NCBI GenBank assembly: GCA_900751685.1
Contig: CAADSR010000122.1
Span: 1 to 37,434, forward strand
Reading direction: 5' to 3'
DNA: 37,434 nucleotides
Origin: Clostridia bacterium
GTDB taxonomy: Bacteria; Bacillota; Clostridia; UBA1381
Positions 10,171-19,000 of the stretch are shown piece after piece. Numbering within the stretch: position 1 is the stretch's first letter; the number at the start of each line of letters is the position of its first letter. Made by a program: the position numbers and the translations under genes. Below the pieces are notes generated by a model. It had not been told where the DNA came from, did not search any database, and worked only from the letters and a program-made list of their open reading frames with translations.

Positions 10171-10200
10171 AAGGGGCACAAACAGTAGTTTGTGCCCCTT
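10171..10200 (-). terminator. Intercistronic hairpin between tpiA and gpmI
   Basis: Perfect 13-bp stem (10171-10183, 10188-10200) with a 4-nt loop. Downstream on the minus strand there is only TTTC rather than a T-tract. It is more likely an attenuator or an mRNA-stabilising/processing element than a full terminator. Confidence 0.55.
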
Positions 10201-10213
10201 CTGTATCATTTTC

Positions 10214-10966
10214 TTATTTCGCAGCTGCAACGATAGTTGCAAAGTCCGGAGCCTTTAAAGAAGCCCCGCCAATCAAGCCCCCATCAATATTTGCCTTGGC
10301 CAAAAGCTCTGTTGCATTTGCCGCATTCATACTGCCGCCATATTGGATTGTAACAGCAGCTGCTGTCTGTCCGTCATACAAGCCGGTTAATACATCACGG
10401 ACCGCCGCGCATACTTCTTCGGCCTGTTCACTGGTTGCTGTTTTACCCGTGCCGATCGCCCAGATCGGCTCATATGCGACTACGACCTTTGCCGCATCCG
10501 CTGCACCGATTCCCGCAAAAGCAGCCTTTACCTGGTCACTGATCAAAGACATTGTCACTCCAGCCTCCCGCTGTTCTAAGCTCTCACCCACACATACGAT
10601 TGGGAGCAAGCCTTTTTCCAATGCTTTTTTCGTTTTTTTGTTGACTGTCTCATCTGTTTCCGCAAAATATTGTCTTCTTTCGCTATGGCCGATGATAACA
10701 TAGTCTACCCCAAGATCCAGCAGCATATCCGCACTGACTTCACCAGTATAAGCACCACTGTTTTCAAAATGAAGATTTTCCGCACCAATTCTTACATGGG
10801 TCCCTTTCGCTGCCCGGACAGCTTCCGAAAGGCATACAAACGGCGTACAGCAAACAACTTCACAAGAAGCGCCTTTTGTTGCTTCCACTACTTCTTTTAC
10901 AAAATCATAAGTCTCTGATGGAAGCTTGTTCATCTTCCAGTTTCCTGCAATAATATATTTTCCCAT
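10214..10966 (-). CDS. tpiA: Triose-phosphate isomerase
   Basis: Interconverts dihydroxyacetone phosphate and glyceraldehyde 3-phosphate. 250 aa, the standard (beta/alpha)8-barrel length. The catalytic residues are all visible: Asn9 and Lys11 in G-N-W-K-M-N, His94 in I-I-G-H-S-E-R-R, and Glu166 in A-Y-E-P-I-W-A-I-G-T-G. The phosphate-binding Y-G-G-S and G-G-A-S-L segments near the C-terminus are also intact. Ribosome binding site AAAGGAG with 9-bp spacing. It lies 45 bp downstream of pgk in the same transcript. Confidence 0.99.
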   Translation of the reverse strand: MGKYIIAGNWKMNKLPSETYDFVKEVVEATKGASCEVVCCTPFVCLSEAVRAAKGTHVRIGAENLHFENSGAYTGEVSADMLLDLGVDYVIIGHSERRQYFAETDETVNKKTKKALEKGLLPIVCVGESLEQREAGVTMSLISDQVKAAFAGIGAADAAKVVVAYEPIWAIGTGKTATSEQAEEVCAAVRDVLTGLYDGQTAAAVTIQYGGSMNAANATELLAKANIDGGLIGGASLKAPDFATIVAAAK

Positions 10967-11011
10967 TGATTTTTACTCCTTTATCTCTTGTTTCCCTTGA
11001 TTGGTAAGATC

Positions 11012-12208
11012 TTATTTATCATTTAATGCCGCGATCCCCGGCAGTTCTTTCCCTTCGAGGAATTCCAGGGATGCGCCGCCCCCAGTGGAGATGTGGCTCA
11101 TCTTATCGCCTAAGCCGGCTTGGTTTACTGCCGCTACGCTGTCTCCGCCGCCAATGATCGTAGTCGCATCGATTTCTGCCAGGACCTGTGCGATAGCGTT
11201 TGTTCCTTTCGCGTAGTTTGGCATTTCAAAAACGCCCATTGGCCCATTCCATACAACAGTCTTTGCATCTTTTACCGCATCAGAGAACAATTGAATGGTC
11301 TTCTCCCCAATATCCAGGCCCATCCATCCGTCTTCAATGCCGCCGCGTTCCACAGTCTTATGCTCCGCATCATTTGAAAATTCTTTTGCAACGACCGTAT
11401 CGACCGGGATCAAAAGCTCTACGCCCTTTTCCTTTGCTTTTGCCATCATTTCTTTTGCGTAGTCAAGATAATCCTTTTCCAGCAAGGATGTTCCGATCGG
11501 CTCACCATTTGCCGCCATAAAGGTATAGGCCATACCGCCGCCAATGATCAGCTTGTCCACTTTATCCAGCAGGTTATTGATAACAGAGATCTTGCTGGAC
11601 ACTTTAGAACCACCCAGGATCGCAACACAAGGCCGGACCGGGTTGTTTACAGCATTGCCCAAAAATTCGATTTCCTTTTGGATCAGGTAGCCTGCAACCG
11701 ATGTTTCAACGTACTTTGTCACACCCACATTAGAGCAGTGTGCCCGGTGGGCTGTACCGAATGCATCGTTTACAAAAACATCAGCCAAAGATGCAAGCTC
11801 CTTGCTAAAGTTTTCTTCATTTTTTGTTTCTTCCTTGCGGTAACGTGTATTTTCCAAGAGGACAACATCACCGTTGTTCATTGCGGAAACGGCAGCTTTT
11901 GCATGTTCCCCGACAACAGTATCGTCAGCAGCAAAAATAACTTCTTTTCCTAAAAGCTCAGATAACCGCTTTGCAACCGGAGCCAAAGACAAGCTTGCTA
12001 CCGGCTCACCCTTTGGTTTTCCCATATGGGAACAAAGGATCACTTTCGCACCATGCTCCACTAAATACTGGATCGTAGGCAATGCCCCTACAATACGGTT
12101 TTCATCTGTGATCTTTCCCTCTCCATCCAGAGGAACATTAAAATCGCATCTTACAAGAACTTTTTTTCCTTCTACCTGTACATCTTCTACTGTTAACTTG
12201 TTGTACAT
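11012..12208 (-). CDS. pgk: Phosphoglycerate kinase
   Basis: Makes ATP from 1,3-bisphosphoglycerate in glycolysis. 398 aa, normal length. N-terminal substrate-binding motifs are V-R-C-D-F-N-V-P-L-D and H-M-G-K-P-K-G. The hinge and nucleotide-binding G-G-S-K-V-S-S-K-I and the C-terminal G-G-G-D-S-V-A-A-V / H-I-S-T-G-G-G-A-S-L-E segments are intact. The start is ATG 12208 because AAGGAG lies 9 bp upstream; an in-frame ATG at 12241 lies upstream of that site and would add 11 unconserved residues. First gene of a three-gene glycolytic operon with its own promoter. The usual partner gap is not here; spmB lies upstream instead. Confidence 0.98.
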   Translation of the reverse strand: MYNKLTVEDVQVEGKKVLVRCDFNVPLDGEGKITDENRIVGALPTIQYLVEHGAKVILCSHMGKPKGEPVASLSLAPVAKRLSELLGKEVIFAADDTVVGEHAKAAVSAMNNGDVVLLENTRYRKEETKNEENFSKELASLADVFVNDAFGTAHRAHCSNVGVTKYVETSVAGYLIQKEIEFLGNAVNNPVRPCVAILGGSKVSSKISVINNLLDKVDKLIIGGGMAYTFMAANGEPIGTSLLEKDYLDYAKEMMAKAKEKGVELLIPVDTVVAKEFSNDAEHKTVERGGIEDGWMGLDIGEKTIQLFSDAVKDAKTVVWNGPMGVFEMPNYAKGTNAIAQVLAEIDATTIIGGGDSVAAVNQAGLGDKMSHISTGGGASLEFLEGKELPGIAALNDK

Positions 12209-12258
12209 ATCATCCGTCTCCTTACTTTTATTCCATGACATCGCATGTGATCTTTACT

Positions 12259-12287
12259 ATTGTATCTTAATTTATTTTATTTTTCAA
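12259..12287 (-). promoter_or_regulatory. Promoter of the pgk-tpiA-gpmI operon
   Basis: Minus strand: TTGAAA (12287-12282), 17-bp A/T-rich spacer, TACAAT (12264-12259). The start would lie near 12252, about 45 nt before the pgk ATG. Confidence 0.82.
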
Positions 12288-12332
12288 GGCATAATCAGAA
12301 ATTTTGTTAAAATTTTACCGATTCTATGTCTA

Positions 12333-12854
12333 TTAACTGCCAAACCATGCATGACATATATAAACGCTCGCCAAAAGCCCTACAAAGTCCCCAAGCAATG
12401 CACATGGGATCGCTTTCTTTGTGTATTTTACCTTCGTGCTGGCAAAATATACACATAAGGTATAGAAAGTTGTTTCCGTAGACCCCATAATCACGGAGGC
12501 AATACGCCCTGTATCCGTATCCGGCCCATAAGTCCGCAGCGTGTCTGTCAGGACGCCTAACGCCCCACTGCCAGAAATCGGGCGGATCATCGCCAGAGGC
12601 ATCACTTCCTCCGGAATATGCAGGGCATTTGTCACGGGGGCAAGCAGGGAAATCAGTAGATCAATCGTGCCGGACGCCCGGAGCATTGCTACCGCAGTCA
12701 GGATCGCAAGCATTGTCGGAAAGATCCCGACCACAATTTTAAGCCCATCCTCCACACCGTCAATAAACACATCATAAACCGGTACTTTTCTGACCAGTGC
12801 CGTTACAATAATAACAGTCATTAAAGCTGGGATCAGATAAATTGTAAATGTCAT
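12333..12854 (-). CDS. spmB: Spore maturation protein B
   Basis: Integral membrane protein of the nucleoside-recognition (Gate) family, required with SpmA for spore core dehydration in Bacillus. 173 aa, with hydrophobic helices at about residues 5-25, 45-70, 75-95 and 145-170. Conserved motifs seen are R-P-I-S-G-S-G-A-L-G, then M-G-S-T-E-T-T-F-Y-T-L and Y-F-A-S-T-K-V-K-Y-T-K. The start is ATG 12854, since AAAGGAG lies 8 bp before it and overlaps the end of spmA. Translation is probably coupled to spmA, with a 5-bp gap between the stop of spmA and the start of spmB. Confidence 0.95.
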   Translation of the reverse strand: MTFTIYLIPALMTVIIVTALVRKVPVYDVFIDGVEDGLKIVVGIFPTMLAILTAVAMLRASGTIDLLISLLAPVTNALHIPEEVMPLAMIRPISGSGALGVLTDTLRTYGPDTDTGRIASVIMGSTETTFYTLCVYFASTKVKYTKKAIPCALLGDFVGLLASVYICHAWFGS

Positions 12855-12859
12855 GGAAA

Positions 12860-13432
12860 TTACTCCTTTTTGATACGGTATAATATTTTTACGCTGATTA
12901 AGGCTGCTATCAACGCACAAACCGAGGTGATCCAGATCGGGACGATAATGGAAAGGGCATCCTGCGATCCAGCCGCTGTGCGCAGGGCAATAATCGTTGT
13001 GGGAATCAACTGCAGGGAGGCTGTGTTAATGACAACAAACGTACACATCGCTTCCGATATCCTTTCAGGATTGGGATTGACCTTATCCAGTTCCTGCATT
13101 GCCCGGATCCCCATAGGCGTTGCGGCATTTCCCATCCCCAGCAGGTTTGCCGTCATATTCATCGTGATATATTGCTTTGCTTTTCCGGAGATCTTAGGAA
13201 ACAAAACACGTGTCAGAGGGGAAAGCAGCTTTTCGATCCACCGGGAGATCCCGCCTTTTTCGGCCAATTTTAAAAGCCCAGTCCAGAGGCACATAACGCC
13301 CGCAAAGGATAAAACCACTTCAATAGAATCCTTTGCCCCGCCAAGGCCTGCCTGTACGGTCGCATCCAATCTTCCATTGAGCGCCCCGACAACTAATGAA
13401 ACGACAATCATAATGCCCCAAATATAATTCAT
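12860..13432 (-). CDS. spmA: Spore maturation protein A
   Basis: Partner of SpmB; a polytopic Gate-domain membrane protein of 190 aa, the family's usual size. N-terminal M-N-Y-I-W-G-I-M and the conserved N-L-L-G-M-G-N-A-A-T-P-M-G-I-R-A-M and V-V-I-N-T-A-S-L-Q-L-I-P-T-T-I motifs are typical of the family. AAGGGGG lies 8 bp before the ATG. First gene of the spmA-spmB pair and divergent from holB. The 97-bp shared upstream region holds an inverted repeat (13456-13493). I could not define its own sporulation-type promoter with confidence. Confidence 0.96.
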   Translation of the reverse strand: MNYIWGIMIVVSLVVGALNGRLDATVQAGLGGAKDSIEVVLSFAGVMCLWTGLLKLAEKGGISRWIEKLLSPLTRVLFPKISGKAKQYITMNMTANLLGMGNAATPMGIRAMQELDKVNPNPERISEAMCTFVVINTASLQLIPTTIIALRTAAGSQDALSIIVPIWITSVCALIAALISVKILYRIKKE

Positions 13433-13455
13433 ACCACATCCCCCTTTCTAAATTT

Positions 13456-13493
13456 CTATGGACTTTTTAGTTGTTTTATGCCCAAGTCCATAG
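13456..13493. repeat. Perfect 10-bp inverted repeat in the spmA/holB divergent region
   Basis: CTATGGACTT (13456-13465) and AAGTCCATAG (13484-13493) are perfect inverted copies 18 bp apart. The right arm abuts the -10 box of the holB promoter and the left arm lies about 25 bp before the spmA start. Candidate operator or looped structure; the factor is unknown. Confidence 0.6.
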
Positions 13494-13499
13494 TATAAT
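13471..13499 (+). promoter_or_regulatory. Promoter of holB
   Basis: TTGTTT (13471-13476), 17-bp spacer, TATAAT (13494-13499). Good -10, moderate -35. The start would be near 13506, just upstream of AAAGGAG. Confidence 0.7.
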
Positions 13500-13529
13500 G
13501 AAGAAAAACAAACGGCAAAGGAGAATCTC

Positions 13530-14519
13530 ATGTACGGCTATACCACCTTTCATCCAAAAATCATGCAGACCCTGATTGATACAGTGCACCACGGCCGCAA
13601 CAGCCACGCCTATATCTTTGAGGGAGACGCGGGCCTGGGGCTCAAACAAGCGGCTCAATTATTTGCCGCCGCCCTGACCTGCACCTCTACGCCTACGGCC
13701 CCCTGCGGCCTTTGCAGCGCCTGCATCCAAACAAAAGCGCAGACCAATCCTGATGTGGTCTATGTCAACTCCGGCGAGAAAAAAAGCATCAGTGTAGACA
13801 CCATGCGCGGCGTTTCAGAGGATGCTTATATCCGCCCCTTTTATAAAAAACATAAGGTCTATATCATTGAAGAGGGCGATTTGCTAACCGAGCAGGCTCA
13901 AAATGCCTTCTTAAAAGTCCTGGAGGAGCCTCCCGGATATGTTGTGTTCATCCTCCTTGTAACGAACGCTACGCTGCTTTTACAGACCATCCGCTCCCGT
14001 GCGACGCTGATCCATTTCAGCCCGGTTCCCGAGCAGGTCTTAAAGCAATATATTTTAGACCATTATCCAGAGGCAGAGCAGCGGCTTCCTTTTCTTTTAA
14101 AATACGCCAACGGCAATCCCGGCACTGCAGACGCGGTCTTGATGGATGAAAACTTTGAATCGCTTCGGGAAGCTTCCCTGGGCAAGCTAACCGCGCTCCT
14201 TTCCCCGCACCGCATCTCTTCCTACGAAATTTCGGACTTTATGGAACAAAATAAAGATTTTGCAGATACGGTGCTGGACTTTTGGATATCCTATCTTCGC
14301 GATATTTTGATGATTCAATGCGATATGCCTCAAAACCAGATGAATATCGACAAGAACCTTCAACCCTTTGTTGCACGCTTTGACCCCCATGTGGTGGTGC
14401 TTGCGGTGGAGGAGCTCCTCCGTGCAAAACAAATGCTGCGCCGTTACGTCAATTTAAAAGCCCTTTCCCTTGGTTTTTCCCTGCGAATCAAGGAAAAAAC
14501 CAAAGCTTTATCTTTGTAA
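13530..14519 (+). CDS. holB: DNA polymerase III subunit delta'
   Basis: Clamp-loader subunit of the replicative polymerase; AAA+ fold, 329 aa. Seen are the S-H-A-Y-I-F-E-G start of the ATPase core, a degenerate P-loop (G-D-A-G-L-G-L-K, lacking the usual K-S/T), and a four-Cys zinc module (Cys51, 59, 62, 65). Further on are the T-E-Q-A-Q-N-A-F-L-K-V-L-E-E-P-P signature and an S-R-A in place of the sensor/arginine-finger S-R-C. A degenerate P-loop is normal for delta', which does not hydrolyse ATP. The ribosome binding site AAAGGAG lies 6 bp before the ATG. It stands alone on the plus strand, 95 bp before the AbrB-like gene. Confidence 0.95.
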   Translation: MYGYTTFHPKIMQTLIDTVHHGRNSHAYIFEGDAGLGLKQAAQLFAAALTCTSTPTAPCGLCSACIQTKAQTNPDVVYVNSGEKKSISVDTMRGVSEDAYIRPFYKKHKVYIIEEGDLLTEQAQNAFLKVLEEPPGYVVFILLVTNATLLLQTIRSRATLIHFSPVPEQVLKQYILDHYPEAEQRLPFLLKYANGNPGTADAVLMDENFESLREASLGKLTALLSPHRISSYEISDFMEQNKDFADTVLDFWISYLRDILMIQCDMPQNQMNIDKNLQPFVARFDPHVVVLAVEELLRAKQMLRRYVNLKALSLGFSLRIKEKTKALSL

Positions 14520-14551
14520 TACATTTTTTTACATTTTAATCTATTTTTAGG

Positions 14552-14580
14552 TTGACATATTCGACAATTTATGGTACGAT
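14552..14580 (+). promoter_or_regulatory. Promoter of the AbrB-like gene
   Basis: TTGACA (14552-14557), 17-bp spacer, TACGAT (14575-14580). The start would be near 14587, just ahead of AAGGAGG. Confidence 0.82.
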
Positions 14581-14614
14581 ACTAATAGATTAAAAGATAA
14601 GGAGGTTAAGAGCA

Positions 14615-14866
14615 ATGAAATCTACAGGAATTGTACGTAAAGTAGACGAACTCGGAAGAATTGTACTACCGATCGAACTGCGCAGAACATTCGACATCGA
14701 AGAAAAAGATGCTTTGGAAATCTACGTAGACGCGAATACAATTATTCTGAAAAAGTATGAACCTGCATGTATTTTCTGCGGCAATGTGAGAGATGTCTTT
14801 ACTTTCAACGGTAAAAATATTTGCCCGGACTGCGCAAAGCAAATGCAGCATTTTGTAAGAGACTAG
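14615..14866 (+). CDS. AbrB/SpoVT-family transcriptional regulator with Cys4 tail (83 aa)
   Basis: Transition-state type DNA-binding protein. Residues 1-48 match the swapped-hairpin AbrB domain: M-K-S-T-G-I-V-R-K-V-D-E-L-G-R-I-V-L-P-I-E-L (split here as G-I-V-R-K-V-D and L-G-R-I-V-L-P), then the conserved R-R-x-F-x-I and D-A-L-E-I-Y. The tail carries C-I-F-C (Cys52, 55) and C-P-D-C (Cys70, 73), a likely zinc ribbon seen in clostridial AbrB homologues in place of the Bacillus multimerisation tail. AAGGAGG lies 9 bp upstream. It has its own promoter and terminator. Targets cannot be read from sequence, but neighbouring sporulation genes fit a role at entry into stationary phase. Confidence 0.94.
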   Translation: MKSTGIVRKVDELGRIVLPIELRRTFDIEEKDALEIYVDANTIILKKYEPACIFCGNVRDVFTFNGKNICPDCAKQMQHFVRD

Positions 14867-14896
14867 TCAGAATCCAATTTTCTTAACAAAACAAAT

Positions 14897-14931
14897 AAAG
14901 AACCTGGCGGTGCCTTACCGTCAGGTTCTTT
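14897..14931 (+). terminator. Terminator of the AbrB-like gene
   Basis: 15-bp stem (14897-14911, 14917-14931) with one mismatch, GCCTT loop, and A- and T-runs on both flanks. Confidence 0.88.
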
Positions 14932-15000
14932 CCGGTTAAGGATTCAATTGCGGTTTTTGATATATAATAGATCTTTTTATCGAATTTTGTCAAAATAAAC

Positions 15001-15034
15001 AAAATAACAGGCATAATCTTGTGCCTGTTATTTT
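15001..15034 (-). terminator. Terminator of the AraC-family gene
   Basis: 13-bp stem (15001-15013, 15022-15034). The minus-strand side ends in TTATTTTGTTTATTTTG. It lies about 100 bp beyond the AraC stop; the plus-strand side is also T-rich, so it may be bidirectional. Confidence 0.8.
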
Positions 15035-15136
15035 ATTTTCCCACACTTTAAATTTACCTTTTGGTATATATCTGTAATCATTTTTATCCTATGCCAGTGC
15101 CCCATTCCATAATTGCCGGAGCCGAAAGGGCTCTTC

Positions 15137-15952
15137 TCAAAAATTTTGATATGCTATTTTCCGGTAAACACTAGGTGAAATTCCTGTCTCTTTTTTGAAA
15201 ACTTCTCTAAAATAATTTTGATTTTTAAAACCCGCCAACATCGATACCTCTGAAATATCCATCCCCGGATTTTCTTCGAGAAAATATTTTGCATTGCGGA
15301 TTCTTACTTTTAAAATATATTCAAAAGGACGTATTTTCATTTCCGAGCGGAATACACGGCAAAATTGATATTTGGAAACGGAAATCAGCCGGGCCAGTTC
15401 CTCTAATGTCAGTTCCCGTTCAAAATTCTGTTCAATATAATCTAACACTTTACTGAGCCGCGTCCGCTCCGGCTGATTGATCACCTGATTAATTAAAGTT
15501 AATATTTCATACCCATAGGCAGATGCTTTTATGATCCTATTTCGTGACCGGAGCTGATAAATATTTACAATTTCTTTGATGCACTGTTGAATTTGGGCGC
15601 CATTTACTTGTTCTGAGACAGAAAAAGAAGGGAGCGATAGCCCTGCGCAGATTTCACTCAGGCATGCCCCCCCAAGGCTCACCCAATCTAGGGTCCATAA
15701 TTCAGAACAGGCATAATATTGATGAGGAACAAATGGTGGAACTAAAACAGCCGTATCCTTTTTAAGCTCAAATTTTTGTCCATAAATTTCAAAACACCCT
15801 TCACCCTGGGTGCAGTAAAGCCATTGAAATAAGGGGAATCCATTTGGCCGCTCTACCCTTGTGTGTATATAATCAAAACCGGCGCCTCCTACATAGACAG
15901 GAAATTTCTCCTCCAGTTCTGATGGTCTTCCAAACGCCGCATTTTTTTCCAT
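15137..15952 (-). CDS. AraC-family regulator with cupin sensor (271 aa)
   Basis: A sugar-responsive transcription factor. The N-terminal half has a cupin/AraC_binding pattern (L-Y-C-T-Q-G-E-G-C-F-E-I, then V-L-V-P-P-F-V-P-H-Q-Y). The C-terminal 100 residues hold two helix-turn-helices: L-T-L-E-E-L-A-R-L-I-S-V-S-K-Y-Q-F-C-R-V-F split over helix 1, and D-I-S-E-V-S-M-L-A-G-F with N-Y-F-R-E-V-F-K-K-E-T-G-I-S-P-S. The start is ATG 15952, 6 bp after AGGAGG; a TTG at 15973 lies upstream of that site. It is divergent from the GH95 gene, with overlapping promoters, so that gene is its most likely target. The inducer is unknown. Confidence 0.95.
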   Translation of the reverse strand: MEKNAAFGRPSELEEKFPVYVGGAGFDYIHTRVERPNGFPLFQWLYCTQGEGCFEIYGQKFELKKDTAVLVPPFVPHQYYACSELWTLDWVSLGGACLSEICAGLSLPSFSVSEQVNGAQIQQCIKEIVNIYQLRSRNRIIKASAYGYEILTLINQVINQPERTRLSKVLDYIEQNFERELTLEELARLISVSKYQFCRVFRSEMKIRPFEYILKVRIRNAKYFLEENPGMDISEVSMLAGFKNQNYFREVFKKETGISPSVYRKIAYQNF

Positions 15953-16002
15953 GACACCCCTCCTAGACAGCAATATAACTGTTATTTTTCAATATCCTTC
16001 TC

Positions 16003-16032
16003 TTGATACTTCTATGTAATAGAGTATATAAT
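16003..16032 (+). promoter_or_regulatory. Promoter of the GH95-type gene
   Basis: TTGATA (16003-16008), 18-bp spacer, TATAAT (16027-16032). Its -10 box overlaps the -10 of the leftward AraC promoter. Confidence 0.7.
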
Positions 16033-16051
16033 ATATTTTAGAACAGGTCAA
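16023..16051 (-). promoter_or_regulatory. Promoter of the AraC-family gene
   Basis: Minus strand: TTGACC (16051-16046), 17-bp spacer, TATACT (16028-16023). It overlaps the rightward promoter, so RNA polymerase could occupy only one at a time. The palindrome TCAATATATTGA (16048-16059) covers its -35. Confidence 0.75.
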
Positions 16052-16084
16052 TATATTGATTTATTTTAAAAAGGGGGATTTCAG

Positions 16085-19000
16085 ATGGGATATTCAAAAA
16101 AATTATTAAGCGCTATTTTATTGCTGGGCGTATTTTTTCAAAGCCTCTCCCTTCCCAGCTATGGTGCACCATCCGAAGAAGACTTTTCAAACCTAAAATT
16201 AACATTTTCTACACCTGGGGCCGGCGCTTATCAAGGGCTGCCTCTTGGAAATGGACGGATCGGAGTGCGGATCCACGGCGGAGTAGAACAAGATTTGTAT
16301 CGTTTAAATGATGCAACCTTCTGGGGCGGCGGACCGCAAACCGATGCTGTTTACGACGTGACTGGCAACCGGAAGAAGGCGTTGGAGCAAACCAGAACCT
16401 TACTAGAGGGAGACCTGCACAATTGGGATACCATCAAAGAAATTGAAACAAGTGCTAAAAAAATGGCGAGCAACAGCACAATCGGCAGCTATCTTCCCCT
16501 AGGAGACATGATATTATCTTTTCCTGAAACAGGGGATTACAAAAATTATTCCCGGACGCTCGATTTAGATACGGCAACGGCAACGGTCCGCTATACAATA
16601 GATGGGGTAGATTACACTCGTGAATCCTTTACTAGCTTTCCGGACAATGTGCTGGTAACCCGCTTAACTGCTAGCAAGCAGGGGCAAATTGATGTGACAG
16701 CCGCCCTAAAATACCGGGATGAGATGGAAGGGCACGATGCCTCGGTCGGTACAAACGGCCAGGATGAACTGATCATGCGTGTACGTGCTCCTTACTTATC
16801 CCAAGCCGGGCAAAGTGTATCCATTTGGAAAGAAGACGAAGGAATGTGGGGGGAAGCCCACGTAAAAGTACTAAACCAAGGCGGCACAAAAATGGCGGGG
16901 ACGGATTCTATCTCCATTCAAAACGCGGACGAAGTCCTTCTGATCTATTCCAGCGCTACGAGCTATAACGGCCCGGATAAGAACCCTTACTCAGAAGGGA
17001 AGGACCCTACTCCTATTATTGAAAAAACCTTACGGTCGGCAGTCTCCAAAACTTACAAGGAGCTCTACGAAACTCATCTACAAGATTATCAGGCTATTTT
17101 CCGGAAATTACAGCTAGAAATAAATAGTGATCCAAACAACGCAAACGTGCTGGCCTTTCAAATGAAGCGGTACGATTTAATATCCACCTCAAGATACGGA
17201 GACCGCCCCCGAAGTGCTTTTGGGATATGGAATGAGGATTTTAATCCTACTTCAGAGGGTTCTCACTACTTAAATGAAAATATAGAAAAAATGTACGGAC
17301 ATATGGAGCCCGCTAATATTAGTGAAGTAGGCGAACCCCTTTGGAATTGGATGGATGAACTGAAAGACCATGGCAGTGTCACTGCAGAAAAAGACTTTGG
17401 ATTCCGGGGCTGGACAGTCGGCCATAATTCCGACATCTGGGCTACCACTACACTTCGCCCCGGCCGTACAGAATGGAGTATTTTCCCGGTAGGCGGCATC
17501 TGGATTACAAATATTGCGTGGGAGCATTATTTGTTTACCCAGGATGAGGATTTTCTACGGGAGCGCGCTTACCCATTGCTGAAAGGCGCTGCTGAATTTG
17601 CAAGCGACCTTTTGGTCGAACGTCAATTTACGGAAAACGAGGTGACCTGCCCTCCTGGTACATATCTCGTCACTTCCCCATCCACTTCCTGTGAAAACAG
17701 CTATGGGATGAACTATGGGCAGGACTTTATTCAAGGCCTATGGCCTGCTGTGAGTGTTGGTTCTACCCAGGATATGGCTATGGTACGCGGTATATTTGAG
17801 AGCTGTATCAAGGCGTGCGAGATCCTGGATATTGATCCTGCACTAAAGGCAGAGCTAGAAGAAAAATACAGCCGGTTATTACCCTACCAAATACACAAAA
17901 CCGGGGAAATTCAGGAATGGGCGTTTGAAGATTACATGGGCAATTGGGACAGGGATCTTTATAAAAATCACCGTCATGCTTCTCATCTGATCGGCGTATG
18001 GCCTTACGGTCAAATCACTCAGCAAACACCGGTTCTCCAGGCCGCCGCCAAAAAAGCATTGGATACAAGGGGGGACGGCACCGCTTCCAGAATGCCGGAT
18101 AAAGCGGCAATGCTCGCTAGGCTGGGATATGGAGATGAAGCCCTGAAAATCCTGCCTACCGGCACTAAAAACCTGGTTGGCGACAAATGGTGCGACAACC
18201 TGCAAAATGCAGTATGTGAAATGCTCCTGCAAAGCCATGCAGACGGCATTGACCTTCTCCCCGCGCTGCCCTCCCAATGGAAAAGCGGAAAAATTAATGG
18301 GATCTGCGCACGGGGTGGTTATGAATTAAATATTGAATGGGAAAACAGCGAGCTTACCCGCTGTATCATCACATCAAAAACCGGAGATCTACATCCTGTA
18401 ATCCGTTACCAAGGCGAACTTTTAGATCCCCAGTCCGACCCTAGGATTCTTGTGATAGATGGCAGCACCGAGCAAAAAGAAGCAGATGATTTTACGGCTT
18501 CTATTACCCCTTTGGAACGAAGCGGCAATCTTCTCAGCTTCCAATACGAAGTGCAATCGAACCAGGATCAAACCGCTACAAATGTGGATGCCGTATTAGA
18601 CGTATACGAGCAAACGCCGCAAGGCCCTGTAAAAGTAGATTCTGCGTCTAAATCAAATAAACTATATAACCTCCTCCCCACTACAGGAACAGTAAAATAT
18701 GATGCCTCTGCATTGGTTGGTGATCAAAAAACATATTTGTTCACCGCCAATCTCTATAGGAGAAGTGACAAAAAGCCTTTGACCCAAGAAGAATTTCTAG
18801 AACATATCATATTTGAACCAGAGCAATTATACGATTCTGCAACAGGCTTTACCAATCAGCAAGGGCCGGTATGGTATTATCAGTATACACAGGACCAGAT
18901 TTCCTTTCATTCTATGGAAAACTATGTGGAAGAGGATGCAGCTGTAGGAAGCTTTTGGCGGGGCACACAAAATTACCTCCGGTGCGGCAGCATCTTCATG

